This document shows, one piece after another, positions 9,332 to 17,767 of a stretch of 64,000 nucleotides of DNA. The notes below the pieces were generated by a model that was not told the origin of the DNA, searched no databases, and saw only the letters and a program-made list of their open reading frames with translations. Origin of the DNA: Gramella sp. KN1008 (GTDB lineage Bacteria > Bacteroidota > Bacteroidia > Flavobacteriales > Flavobacteriaceae); NCBI RefSeq assembly GCF_004332155.1, contig NZ_SJDV01000010.1, positions 1 to 64,000 of the forward strand. The letters run 5' to 3'. A program made the translations under genes and the position numbers. Position 1 is the first letter of the stretch. Every line of letters begins with the position of its first letter.

Positions 9332-10285
9332 TTATTCGTTATGTTCAATTGTTTTGTAAGCTGCGATGATCTTTTTCACGAGTCGGTGACGAATCACATC
9401 TTTATCGTCCAGGTAGACCATGCCAACTCCTTTTACATCCTTCAGGATTAGTAGAGCTTCCTTTAATCCCGAGATCACCCTTCTTGGAAGGTCTATCTGT
9501 CCCGGGTCGCCCGTAATAATGAATTTTGCGTTCTTCCCCATACGGGTAAGGAACATCTTCATTTGCGCATGTGTGGTATTTTGTGCTTCATCCAGAATCA
9601 CAAACGCATTATCCAGGGTTCTACCTCTCATAAATGCCAGAGGTGCAATCTGGATAACCCCTTTTTCGATAAAAATCTCGAGTTTCTCATGGGGAATCAT
9701 ATCCCTTAATGCATCATAAAGAGGCTGCATGTAGGGATCCAGTTTTTCTTTAAGGTCTCCCGGAAGAAATCCGAGATTCTCACCTGCTTCCACAGCAGGT
9801 CTGGTAAGAATGATCCTTTTCACCTGCTTTTCCTTTAAAGCCTTAACAGCAAGTGCCACCCCGGTATAGGTTTTCCCGGTACCGGCAGGACCAATGGCAA
9901 ACACAAGATCGTTCTTTTTGGAAAGTTCTACCAGGCGCCGCTGGTTTGCGGTTTGAGCTTTAACCACTTTACCGCTAACCCCATGAACGATGGTCTCTCC
10001 ACTTTCTTTAGAAGTTTCATAGTCTTCTTCACTTTCACTCGTAAGAACCCTCTCAATGGTGTTTTCGTCCAGCTTGTTATATTTACCAAAATGCTCCATG
10101 AGCATGGTAAAGCGTTTATCAAATTCTTCCAGCATTTCCTCATCACCAAAGACACGTATCTTACTGCCTCTGGCAACAATCTTTAATTTTGGAAAGTACT
10201 TTTTTAAAAGTTCAATGTGTTCATTTTGCTGCCCGAAGAATTCACGAGGGCTGATCTCTGAAAGTTCAATAAGAAGTTCGTTCAA
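9332..10285 (-). CDS. PhoH-like ATPase (YbeZ family)
   Basis: A cytoplasmic P-loop ATPase of 317 residues with a small N-terminal nucleic-acid-binding-like region, Walker A GPAGTGKTY at 132-140 and Walker B VILDEAQN near residue 222. Family members (YbeZ) are linked to RNA metabolism and rRNA maturation, usually with the RNase YbeY; no ybeY is seen next to it here. It is first in a two-gene unit with purC. The assignment is secure, the exact role less so. Confidence 0.92.
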   Translation of the reverse strand: MNELLIELSEISPREFFGQQNEHIELLKKYFPKLKIVARGSKIRVFGDEEMLEEFDKRFTMLMEHFGKYNKLDENTIERVLTSESEEDYETSKESGETIVHGVSGKVVKAQTANQRRLVELSKKNDLVFAIGPAGTGKTYTGVALAVKALKEKQVKRIILTRPAVEAGENLGFLPGDLKEKLDPYMQPLYDALRDMIPHEKLEIFIEKGVIQIAPLAFMRGRTLDNAFVILDEAQNTTHAQMKMFLTRMGKNAKFIITGDPGQIDLPRRVISGLKEALLILKDVKGVGMVYLDDKDVIRHRLVKKIIAAYKTIEHNE

Positions 10286-10442
10286 AAGCTATATTTTTTT
10301 AGGTGAAGCATTACAGATTTTTTTCAGGAAATTTTAATTTGTCCTTCGTTCTCAATATCCTAATTTTGGATCAGGTTTATGGTATAATTTACCTTTTGTC
10401 CTAAGCGAATCACTAAAAATAAAATTATATTCGCCTTCTATA

Positions 10443-10450
10443 CAAACTTA
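10443..10450 (-). promoter_or_regulatory. Possible -7 element for phoH-purC
   Basis: The minus strand reads TAAGTTTG, matching TAnnTTTG, 158 bases before the PhoH start codon. No clear -33 match is present. Confidence 0.3.
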
Positions 10451-10495
10451 AGGAAAATAACCAGTTTCGGATTAAAAAAATATTAACAATCGCCT

Positions 10496-11329
10496 ATGGC
10501 AATCATTACTTTAACGACTGATTTCGGGGAAAAGGATTATTTCGCTGGCGCGGTTAAAGGAGCTATCTATAGCGAACTTAGTGATGTAAGGATTGTTGAT
10601 ATTTCCCATTCGGTCTCTCCGTTCCATATAAGTGAGGCGGCCTATATTATTAAAAACGCCTATAAAAGTTTCCCTAAGGGAAGTATTCATATTATCGGGA
10701 TCGATTCGGAACTTACCCCAGAGAACAAGCACCTGGCGGTAAAACTCGATGAGCATTATTTTATATGTGCCAATAATGGGATACTATCGCTTCTGGCTTC
10801 TGAAATAAAACCGGAAAAGATCGTTGAAATCAACATCCATGATAAGATACAGACCAATTTTCCGGTACTTGATGTGTTCGTAAAAGTGGCCTGCCATCTG
10901 GCCCGGGGCGGAACTCTGGAAGTAATAGGTAAAAGTGTTAGCGAAATAAGATATTTCAAACAATTTGAGCCTATCATCAATTCAGATAAAAACCAGATCC
11001 TGGGGCATGTTATCTATATTGATAACTACGGAAATGTGATCACCAATATCTCACGCAAGCTTTTCGAAACTGTTGGCAAAGGAAGGGCATTTACAATCAG
11101 GGCCAGGAGGGTGAATTTTTCCGAGATCCATGAGACCTATAGCCATGCGATAAATTTTAATGTTGAAAAAGAAAAAAGAAAAGAAGAAGACGGTAAAAAA
11201 CTGGCGGTTTTCAATTCAGCCGGATATATAGAACTCGCTATTTATAAAAGTAATCCGAGTACCGTAGGCAGTGCCTCATCCCTTTTTGGGCTGGAGTACC
11301 TGGATTCTGTTACCATAAATTTTGAATAG
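10496..11329 (+). CDS. SAM hydrolase / SAM hydroxide adenosyltransferase (DUF62)
   Basis: A 277-residue member of the DUF62 family, related to the fluorinase/chlorinase fold; studied members hydrolyse S-adenosylmethionine to adenosine and methionine. The N-terminal motif TLTTDFGEKDYFAGAVKG carries the conserved Asp, and GHVIYIDNYGNVITNI marks the C-terminal domain. The next gene starts on the base after its stop codon, so the two form a tight operon. The halogenase alternative is unlikely, because plain hydrolases are by far the common form. Confidence 0.85.
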   Translation: MAIITLTTDFGEKDYFAGAVKGAIYSELSDVRIVDISHSVSPFHISEAAYIIKNAYKSFPKGSIHIIGIDSELTPENKHLAVKLDEHYFICANNGILSLLASEIKPEKIVEINIHDKIQTNFPVLDVFVKVACHLARGGTLEVIGKSVSEIRYFKQFEPIINSDKNQILGHVIYIDNYGNVITNISRKLFETVGKGRAFTIRARRVNFSEIHETYSHAINFNVEKEKRKEEDGKKLAVFNSAGYIELAIYKSNPSTVGSASSLFGLEYLDSVTINFE

Positions 11330-11626
11330 ATGTTCGTACGTATAGTGAAAATGGGGTTTCAGGAAGATAAGATCGATGAGTTTCTTGCAAACTTTGAAGA
11401 AAATAAGACAAAAATAAGAGGCTTTCAGGGTTGTCAGTTTTTAGAACTATACCGGGATAAAGACAATACAAACCGATTTTTCACGTATAGTTACTGGAAA
11501 GATGAAGAAGCGCTCGAGAATTACAGGCATTCTGATCTCTTTAAAAAGGTATGGGCTCAAACCAAGATCCTTTTCAATGAAAAACCTGAAGCCTGGAGCG
11601 TGGATAAAGTGGTTAGTCTTGAGTAG
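11330..11626 (+). CDS. Antibiotic biosynthesis monooxygenase-like (ABM) small protein
   Basis: This 98-residue protein has the ferredoxin-like dimeric alpha/beta barrel pattern of the ABM family: VRIVKMGFQ at the start, then GFQGCQFLELYRD and FFTYSYWKDEEALENYRHSDLFKKVW. Members act as cofactor-free quinol monooxygenases, heme-degrading enzymes or just stable folds. Its ATG follows the SAM hydrolase stop with no gap, implying translational coupling. The reaction is not predictable from the sequence. Confidence 0.8.
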   Translation: MFVRIVKMGFQEDKIDEFLANFEENKTKIRGFQGCQFLELYRDKDNTNRFFTYSYWKDEEALENYRHSDLFKKVWAQTKILFNEKPEAWSVDKVVSLE

Positions 11627-11648
11627 TTAGTATTAATTAGTGAGTTAG

Positions 11649-11737
11649 GTCACATTGAGCGCAGTCGAAAAGTGAAAAGTGAAAAGTGGAAAGTGAAGAG
11701 TGAAAAGTGAGATTTCTCCCTGCGGTCGAAATGACAA
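11649..11737. repeat. REP-like dispersed repeat with internal GTGAAAA tandem
   Basis: Two related blocks (11649-11670, ATTGAGCGCAGTCGAAA, and 11711-11737, CTCCCTGCGGTCGAAATGACA) flank a 45-base degenerate tandem of (G)AAAAGTG at 11667-11711. On the minus strand both blocks read TTTCGACYGC. This resembles short dispersed repeats common in flavobacterial intergenic DNA. A separate run of GATAAC/GATAATT units follows up to the gldF start. Confidence 0.55.
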
Positions 11738-11803
11738 TGCATTAAAAATAGAACAGACAACGCATAACCGATAACCCATAACTGATAATTGATAATTGAT
11801 AGT

Positions 11804-12541
11804 ATGCTTGCAATACTGAGTAAAGAAATACAATCATTTTTTTCTTCCCTTACAGGTTATCTTGTGATTGGACTTTTTCTTATTGCCTGCGGACTTTTTC
11901 TTTTTGTTTTCAGCGGAAGTTATAACATCCTGGATAGCGGTTTCGCTGATCTTAAAGCATTCTTTGAACTGGCTCCATGGATCTTTATTTTTCTTATTCC
12001 GGCGATAAGCATGAAGAGTTTCGCCGATGAAAAGCGTATGGGCACTCTTGAGATCCTGCTCACAAAACCCATTGGTTTAAAGAAACTGGTTATCGGAAAA
12101 TATCTTGGGGTATTTCTTCTTATAATTTTAGCTATAGTCCCCAGCCTGTTATATGTACTAACCATAAGTGAACTGGGACGACCTGCGGGGAATTTTGACG
12201 TGGGCGCCACCTTAGGCTCGTATCTCGGACTGCTTTTCCTGGGAGGATGTTATGCCGCTATCGGGATCTTTGCGTCGAGCCTTACCTCCAACCAGATAAT
12301 TTCATTCTTGCTTGGGGTCTTTCTTTGCTTCATCTGCTATTTTGCTTTTGAAGGACTCAGTGAAACGGGAATTTTTGGAGCTTCAGGTTACCTCCTGGAA
12401 TCATTTGGAATTAGCTTTCATTATCAAAGCATCAGCCGCGGCGTAATAGACACAAGGGATATCATCTATTTTCTCAGTTTGATATTTCTGTTCCTTAAGC
12501 TAACTGAGATAAATCTTACAGCAACAAAGAACCGCAGATGA
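11804..12541 (+). CDS. gldF: Gliding motility ABC transporter permease GldF
   Basis: An inner-membrane permease of 245 residues with six predicted hydrophobic segments. It contains SMKSFADEKRMGTLEILLTKPI, the signature of ABC-2 type permeases working with GldG. I chose the ATG at 11804 (MLAILSKEIQSFF); an upstream TTG in the repeat-derived leader is less likely. The last bases overlap the GldG start (ATGA). In gliding Bacteroidota GldA, GldF and GldG form one ABC transporter; no gldA is present in this window. Confidence 0.9.
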   Translation: MLAILSKEIQSFFSSLTGYLVIGLFLIACGLFLFVFSGSYNILDSGFADLKAFFELAPWIFIFLIPAISMKSFADEKRMGTLEILLTKPIGLKKLVIGKYLGVFLLIILAIVPSLLYVLTISELGRPAGNFDVGATLGSYLGLLFLGGCYAAIGIFASSLTSNQIISFLLGVFLCFICYFAFEGLSETGIFGASGYLLESFGISFHYQSISRGVIDTRDIIYFLSLIFLFLKLTEINLTATKNRR

Positions 12542-14208
12542 GGCAACCAAATAAAATAAGATCATTACTTATTCTGCTTGCTATCCTGATCGCTGTGAAT
12601 TTTGTAGCTTCAGAATTCTTTCTGCGCTTTGATCTTACTCATGACAAACGTTATAGCCTCTCCCCCGCTGCCAGGGAAATTGTTTCAGACGTAGACCAGC
12701 CCATAGTATTTGACGTTTTCCTGGAAGGCACTTTCCCTTCAGAATTCAGAAGACTGCGGAATGAAACAAGGCAGATGCTCGAAGAATTTTCGGCATACAA
12801 CAGGAATATTAAATTCAATTTTATTGATCCGCTGGCTGAAGGGGATGACGCCAACGCCATCGCTGAAGAATTTTATAAGCTGGGAATGGAACCTGCCCGA
12901 TTGAATGTTCGGGAAAACGGACGGGAAAGTGAAAGCATCATTTTTCCCTGGGCTATTGCCAATTTTGGAAATAAAACTGTCAAAATCCCTCTTTTAAAGA
13001 ACCAGATAGGCGCTACCGACGAACAACGCGTCACTGCCTCGGTACAACAACTTGAATATGCGCTGGCTAACGGTCTTAGCAAGCTTATTTATCCCAGGGA
13101 AAAGAAGATAGCGGTGATGAGAGGGAACGGAGAACTGCCGGACGCAAGGATTGCAGATTTTATCAGGACCATTCAGGAGTATTATTTTATGGCTCCTTTT
13201 ACCCTTGATTCGGTAGCTGAAAATCCACAGAAAACTTTGGAAGAACTGAAGAACTATGACCTTGTTATAGATCCCAAGCCCACCCAGGCTTTTACGGAAA
13301 AAGAAAAGTATGTGCTGGATCAGTACCTTATGGATGGAGGCAAAATGCTCTGGCTGGCAGAAGCTACCAATATGGAAACCGACAGTCTTTTTAATGAAAG
13401 AGGCTCAGCCATTGCAATCCCCCGGGACCTTAATCTTGGAGATTATTTTTTCTCCTATGGACTCAGGATCAATCCTTCTCTGGTTAACGATCTTTACTCA
13501 GCCCCTATCATCCTTGCGAGCGGGAGTGGCAACAATACACGCTTCAACCCCTTTCCATGGTTCTATAGCCCGCTTACGAGCTCTCCTAATGATCATCCGA
13601 TAATCAATAATATCGAAGCGGTAAAATTTGAATATGCCAATCCCATAGATACCCTGCCAAATAATGTTAGTAAAACCATTCTTCTATCCAGTTCTCCCCG
13701 AAGCAAAGTTGAGGGCGTACCCGTAGAAATAAGCCTGGACAGGGTGAACGAAAAACCGGATCTAAGCACTTATAATGCGGGAGAACAGCCTTTAGCGGTT
13801 TTACTTGAAGGTAGTTTTAAATCTGTCTATAAAAACAGGATTAAGCCTTTTGAATTACCAGATCCTCTGGAGGAAAGCAAGCCTACAAAGATGCTTGTGA
13901 TCTCAGATGGCGATGTGATAAAAAATGATATTCAGGGCGGGAAACCGGTAGAACTGGGATTTCAGCGATATACTGGAAACACGTATGGAAATAAGGAATT
14001 TCTCCTCAATGCGGTAAACTATCTTCTGGATGATACCGGACTCATCAATATTCGTTCTAAGGATATTAGTCTCGCCTTTCTGGATAAGGAAAAGGTAGCT
14101 GCTCAAAAAGAAAGATGGCAGATTCTTACTCTGGCAGGACCATTACTCGTTCTGTTGATTTTCGGAATAGCTTACAGATATTACCGAAAACATAAATATG
14201 TGCGATAA
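12538..14208 (+). CDS. gldG: Gliding motility ABC transporter auxiliary protein GldG
   Basis: A 556-residue protein with one N-terminal and one C-terminal membrane segment (about 8-26 and 528-546) enclosing a large periplasmic domain. The opening LRFDLTHDKRYSLSPAAREI is typical of the GldG/ABC-type auxiliary family. It overlaps gldF by four bases and completes the membrane part of the Gld ABC transporter, whose precise role in motility is debated. The assignment is secure. Confidence 0.92.
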   Translation: MRQPNKIRSLLILLAILIAVNFVASEFFLRFDLTHDKRYSLSPAAREIVSDVDQPIVFDVFLEGTFPSEFRRLRNETRQMLEEFSAYNRNIKFNFIDPLAEGDDANAIAEEFYKLGMEPARLNVRENGRESESIIFPWAIANFGNKTVKIPLLKNQIGATDEQRVTASVQQLEYALANGLSKLIYPREKKIAVMRGNGELPDARIADFIRTIQEYYFMAPFTLDSVAENPQKTLEELKNYDLVIDPKPTQAFTEKEKYVLDQYLMDGGKMLWLAEATNMETDSLFNERGSAIAIPRDLNLGDYFFSYGLRINPSLVNDLYSAPIILASGSGNNTRFNPFPWFYSPLTSSPNDHPIINNIEAVKFEYANPIDTLPNNVSKTILLSSSPRSKVEGVPVEISLDRVNEKPDLSTYNAGEQPLAVLLEGSFKSVYKNRIKPFELPDPLEESKPTKMLVISDGDVIKNDIQGGKPVELGFQRYTGNTYGNKEFLLNAVNYLLDDTGLINIRSKDISLAFLDKEKVAAQKERWQILTLAGPLLVLLIFGIAYRYYRKHKYVR

Positions 14209-14371
14209 GAACTTAAAAAGGTTCTCATACCCCTTCGCTGGACACATATTAACAATTTTCAGCTATCTACTATATACAATATGCTTATTTTCAGTATTTT
14301 GATTGTTTTTCAATCTGTAAGTCTGTTAATAAAAACTGCTCCAACAGTCCGTAATTTTTGACTTATTAAAA

Positions 14372-14379
14372 TATATTTG
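14372..14379 (+). promoter_or_regulatory. Possible -7 element for dnaN
   Basis: TATATTTG matches TAnnTTTG exactly, 32 bases before the dnaN ATG. A TTTTTG lies upstream but closer than usual for a -33 element. The rest of 14209-14410 shows nothing else. Confidence 0.5.
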
Positions 14380-14410
14380 TAATTGATTCAAAATAAATCA
14401 ATAAAAGCCG

Positions 14411-15529
14411 ATGAAATTTATTGTATCCAGCAATTATCTGCTGAAACAGCTACAAATACTTGGAGGGGTTATCAACAGTTCAAACACGTTACCGATTTTA
14501 GATAATTTCCTATTCGATCTTAAAAATGATGAACTAACGGTCTCTGCTTCAGACCTAGAAACAACTATGTCTGCCAAACTTCAGGTAGAGTCAGATTCTG
14601 AAGGAAAGATAGCCGTACCTGCCAAACTGTTATTAGATACGTTAAAAACATTCCCGGAACAGCCACTTACCTTTGTGGTTGAGGATAACAATACAATAGA
14701 ATTGAGTTCCAACCATGGTAAATATGCACTTGCCTATGCCGATGGTGAAGAATTCCCGAATCCTGTAGAACTTGAAGATCCAAGCAGTACAGTTGTAGAA
14801 GCTGATGTGCTCGCCACGGCGATCGCAAAGACCATTTTCGCTTCAGGAAATGATGATCTAAGACCGGTGATGAGCGGTGTGTTCTTCCAGTTTAAGGAAG
14901 ACGGGCTTACATTTGTTGCTACAGATGCTCACAAACTTGTAAAGTATTCCAGAGAGGATATTTCAGCAAATCAGGCTGCCGAATTTATCATGCCTAAAAA
15001 GCCACTGAATCTTCTTAAAGGTATCCTTGCCGGCAGTGAATCTGAAGTAAAGATAGAATACAACGAGTCTAACGCTAAGTTCACTTTTGATGATACCGAA
15101 CTTGTATGTAGGCTTATCGACGGGAAATACCCTAATTATGAAGCGGTGATACCCAAGGAGAATCCAAATAAACTGACTATTGAAAGGAACCAGTTTCTAA
15201 GCTCGGTAAGAAGGGTTTCTATTTTCTCTAATAAAACCACTCACCAGGTAAGATTGAAAATCGCGGGAGCTGAATTGAACATTTCAGCTGAAGATGTTGA
15301 TTACAGCAACAAGGCTGAAGAGCGTTTAACCTGTTCTTACCAGGGAGACGATATGCAGATAGGTTTCAATTCAAGATTCCTTATAGAAATGCTGGGTAAT
15401 CTTACCGCCGATGAAGTAATGCTTGAAATGAGCCTGCCAAACAGAGCAGGAATCCTTACACCGGTTGACGGACTTGATCAGGGAGAAAAGATTACCATGC
15501 TCGTAATGCCGGTAATGCTGAATAACTAG
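14411..15529 (+). CDS. dnaN: DNA polymerase III beta sliding clamp
   Basis: The replicative sliding clamp, 372 residues in three repeated domains. The N-terminus has the family pattern FIVSSNYLLKQLQILGGVI, the middle has ATDAHKLVKY, and the C-terminus ends MLVMPVMLN, part of the hydrophobic partner-binding pocket. It is a single gene with its own -7 element and a strong terminator. dnaA and recF are not beside it, so this is not a classic oriC neighbourhood. Confidence 0.97.
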   Translation: MKFIVSSNYLLKQLQILGGVINSSNTLPILDNFLFDLKNDELTVSASDLETTMSAKLQVESDSEGKIAVPAKLLLDTLKTFPEQPLTFVVEDNNTIELSSNHGKYALAYADGEEFPNPVELEDPSSTVVEADVLATAIAKTIFASGNDDLRPVMSGVFFQFKEDGLTFVATDAHKLVKYSREDISANQAAEFIMPKKPLNLLKGILAGSESEVKIEYNESNAKFTFDDTELVCRLIDGKYPNYEAVIPKENPNKLTIERNQFLSSVRRVSIFSNKTTHQVRLKIAGAELNISAEDVDYSNKAEERLTCSYQGDDMQIGFNSRFLIEMLGNLTADEVMLEMSLPNRAGILTPVDGLDQGEKITMLVMPVMLNN

Positions 15530-15575
15530 ATTTCAGTTCGCAATAGACGCTACAAATAGTATTAGATAAAATAAG

Positions 15576-15608
15576 AAGCCCGTTCAGTCAATTGAACGGG
15601 CTTTTTTT
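15576..15608 (+). terminator. Intrinsic terminator after dnaN
   Basis: The 11-base perfect stem AAGCCCGTTCA / TGAACGGGCTT has a six-base loop and is followed by T7. Confidence 0.95.
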
Positions 15609-15640
15609 AACTAATTATATAAAAAACCAACTATTAAATT

Positions 15641-15979
15641 TTATTTCAGGAATTCGATCGTTAATGGGTAATACGGCATTTCTCCATTGCTCACTTTTAT
15701 CGCATTCATTACTGGTAGAATTAAAGCTATAAGTCCTATGATTACCAGCATCAATATTCCAAGGCCAAATAGAATTATCAGGGGAATGCTGATGATAGAA
15801 TAAATAAACAGACTTATCTGAAAATTCAGGATCATCTTCCCATGCATATCCATTCCCGCCACTTTATCCTTTTGGGTAAGCCATAGAATTAAAGGAACCA
15901 GGAATCCGCCTATTACTGTCACCAGGTCAAGTAACTGACTCAGGTGTGTCATGACCAGCATTTGATTATCTTCTCTCAT
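15641..15979 (-). CDS. DUF4870 (Tic20-like) membrane protein
   Basis: A 112-residue integral membrane protein with three hydrophobic segments. It shows the family pattern: HLSQLLDLVTVIGGFLVPLI, then WLTQKDKVAGMDMHGKMILNFQIS. Family members are widespread and unassigned; a distant likeness to Tic20 is known. It is a single gene in its own unit between the dnaN terminator and mnmE. Confidence 0.85.
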   Translation of the reverse strand: MREDNQMLVMTHLSQLLDLVTVIGGFLVPLILWLTQKDKVAGMDMHGKMILNFQISLFIYSIISIPLIILFGLGILMLVIIGLIALILPVMNAIKVSNGEMPYYPLTIEFLK

Positions 15980-16072
15980 TATTTTGTTTTTGATGGTTAG
16001 CAGAAGTCTTTATATAATAGACGCACAAAATAGCCCTTTGTTACAATTATAGATCAGCTGTGATTTCTTTTA

Positions 16073-16080
16073 TAAATTTG
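16073..16080 (+). promoter_or_regulatory. Possible -7 element directly before mnmE
   Basis: TAAATTTG matches TAnnTTTG and lies four bases before the ATG, the same spacing as at the cNMP/CBS gene. No -33 element is clear. It would produce a leaderless or near-leaderless message. Confidence 0.35.
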
Positions 16081-16084
16081 CCAA

Positions 16085-17497
16085 ATGAAAATGAATGATA
16101 CGATTGTTGCACTTGCAACCCCGTCTGGCGCCGGAGCCATTGCAGTAATAAGGGTTTCGGGACCTGATGCTTTAAATATTGTTGCACCGCTTTTTAAGGC
16201 AAAAAGCAAAAAGGAGCTGAAAGAGCAGCCTTCACATACCCTGCACCTTGGAAATATCGTTGACGGCGAACGCACGTTAGACGAAGTGCTGGTATCAATT
16301 TTTAAGGGAACCAGATCTTATACCGGGGAAGAAACCGTGGAGATTTCTTGTCATGGCAGCCCCTATATTCAGCAGGAGATCATTCAGTTACTTATCAGAA
16401 AAGGCTGCCGGGCTGCGGAAGCCGGAGAGTTCACTTTAAGAGCTTTTCTAAATGCGAAAATGGATCTTAGCCAGGCCGAAGCAGTAGCCGACCTTATAAA
16501 CTCCGAAAATGCCGCTTCCCACCAGATGGCAATGCAGCAGATGCGCGGAGGTTTCTCAAATGAAATTCAAAAATTACGAGAAGAATTGCTGAATTTTGCT
16601 TCACTTATAGAGCTTGAACTGGATTTTGCCGAAGAAGACGTGGAATTCGCGAATCGTGATCAGTTCAGGGAGCTTATATCTAAGATTCAGACCGTTCTTA
16701 AAAGGTTAATTGACTCGTTTGCGACAGGGAATGTTCTGAAAAATGGGATTCCGGTTGCAATAGTTGGTGAACCGAATGTGGGTAAATCTACACTTCTCAA
16801 CGCACTTTTAAATGAAGAGCGAGCCATAGTTTCTGAGATTGCCGGAACGACCCGGGATACCATCGAGGATGAAATGAGCATTGGCGGAGTTGGTTTCAGA
16901 TTTATTGATACGGCAGGGATACGCGAAACCCAAGATGTAGTGGAAAGCATCGGTATCAAAAAGACCTTTGAAAAGATAAGCCAGGCACAGGTTGTTGTTT
17001 ACCTGGTAGACACAAGCCGGCTGAGATCTGATGAAAAAAGATTAAAAGAGGTTCACCTGGAGATCGAAAAGATCAAGAACAAATTCCCACAGAAGCCGGT
17101 AATTATTGTAGCCAATAAAACCGATCAGCTTAGCGAGGAGGAGGTGAATATTATAAAGTCTGACCTTGGCAGTATTTCTCATACCAGCCTGCAATTATTA
17201 TCTGCCAAAACAGGATCGGGAGTTGAGGAGTTAAAGCAGAAGTTACTGGAATTCGTCAATACCGGAGCATTGCGGAACAGTGACACCATCGTAACCAATT
17301 CAAGGCATTATGCAGCCCTTTTAAAGGCGCTGGAAGAGATCAACAAGGTAGAGGAAGGTTTAAATGCTGAACTCTCGGGAGATCTGTTGGCGATCGATAT
17401 CCGCCAGGCGCTACACCATTTTGGTGAGATCACCGGAGAGATCACTAATGATGACCTATTGGGGAATATCTTTGCTAATTTCTGTATTGGAAAGTAA
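16085..17497 (+). CDS. mnmE: tRNA modification GTPase MnmE
   Basis: MnmE (TrmE) works with MnmG to add the (carboxymethyl)aminomethyl group to the wobble uridine of certain tRNAs. The 470 residues show the N-terminal folate-binding domain (TIVALATPSGAGAIAVIR), the G domain (GEPNVGKSTLLN, DTAGIRETQDVVE, NKTD) and the invariant C-terminal FCIGK, whose Cys is needed for modification. It is complete. An in-frame ATG two codons downstream is an equally possible start. Confidence 0.96.
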   Translation: MKMNDTIVALATPSGAGAIAVIRVSGPDALNIVAPLFKAKSKKELKEQPSHTLHLGNIVDGERTLDEVLVSIFKGTRSYTGEETVEISCHGSPYIQQEIIQLLIRKGCRAAEAGEFTLRAFLNAKMDLSQAEAVADLINSENAASHQMAMQQMRGGFSNEIQKLREELLNFASLIELELDFAEEDVEFANRDQFRELISKIQTVLKRLIDSFATGNVLKNGIPVAIVGEPNVGKSTLLNALLNEERAIVSEIAGTTRDTIEDEMSIGGVGFRFIDTAGIRETQDVVESIGIKKTFEKISQAQVVVYLVDTSRLRSDEKRLKEVHLEIEKIKNKFPQKPVIIVANKTDQLSEEEVNIIKSDLGSISHTSLQLLSAKTGSGVEELKQKLLEFVNTGALRNSDTIVTNSRHYAALLKALEEINKVEEGLNAELSGDLLAIDIRQALHHFGEITGEITNDDLLGNIFANFCIGK

Positions 17498-17767
17498 GGC
17501 TTGTGAAATGGGAATTCTAAAGGTGGCTAACTTTTGGCAGACAAAAACGTGATACCATGAGAACCCCCTGGCGGCCTTTAATGATATTAATTCCTTTTGG
17601 AGAGTTATTTCAGTAAAAATAGATCTTTCTATTGAGCGATAGAATTGATTATAGGCCTAGTAAACCTCTTAGCTTTCAATCTAATTTAATGGCTTTTGTT
17701 GGAATAGGTAAGTTGTAATAGCTACACAATCAATCTTAAAGCCTACCTTTAATAAATTTCAACGTAC

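Noticed and set aside
11667-11711. Possible CRISPR-like array in the GTGAAAA tandem
   Set aside because: The units are 7-8 bases with no spacers and no cas genes nearby; it is a simple degenerate tandem.
11645-11833. 62-codon minus-strand frame
   Set aside because: It translates the GTGAAAA tandem and REP-like blocks (LHFPLFTFHF) and overlaps the gldF start.
14209-14410. Replication origin near dnaN
   Set aside because: No dnaA gene and no cluster of DnaA boxes is visible in the 200-base spacer.
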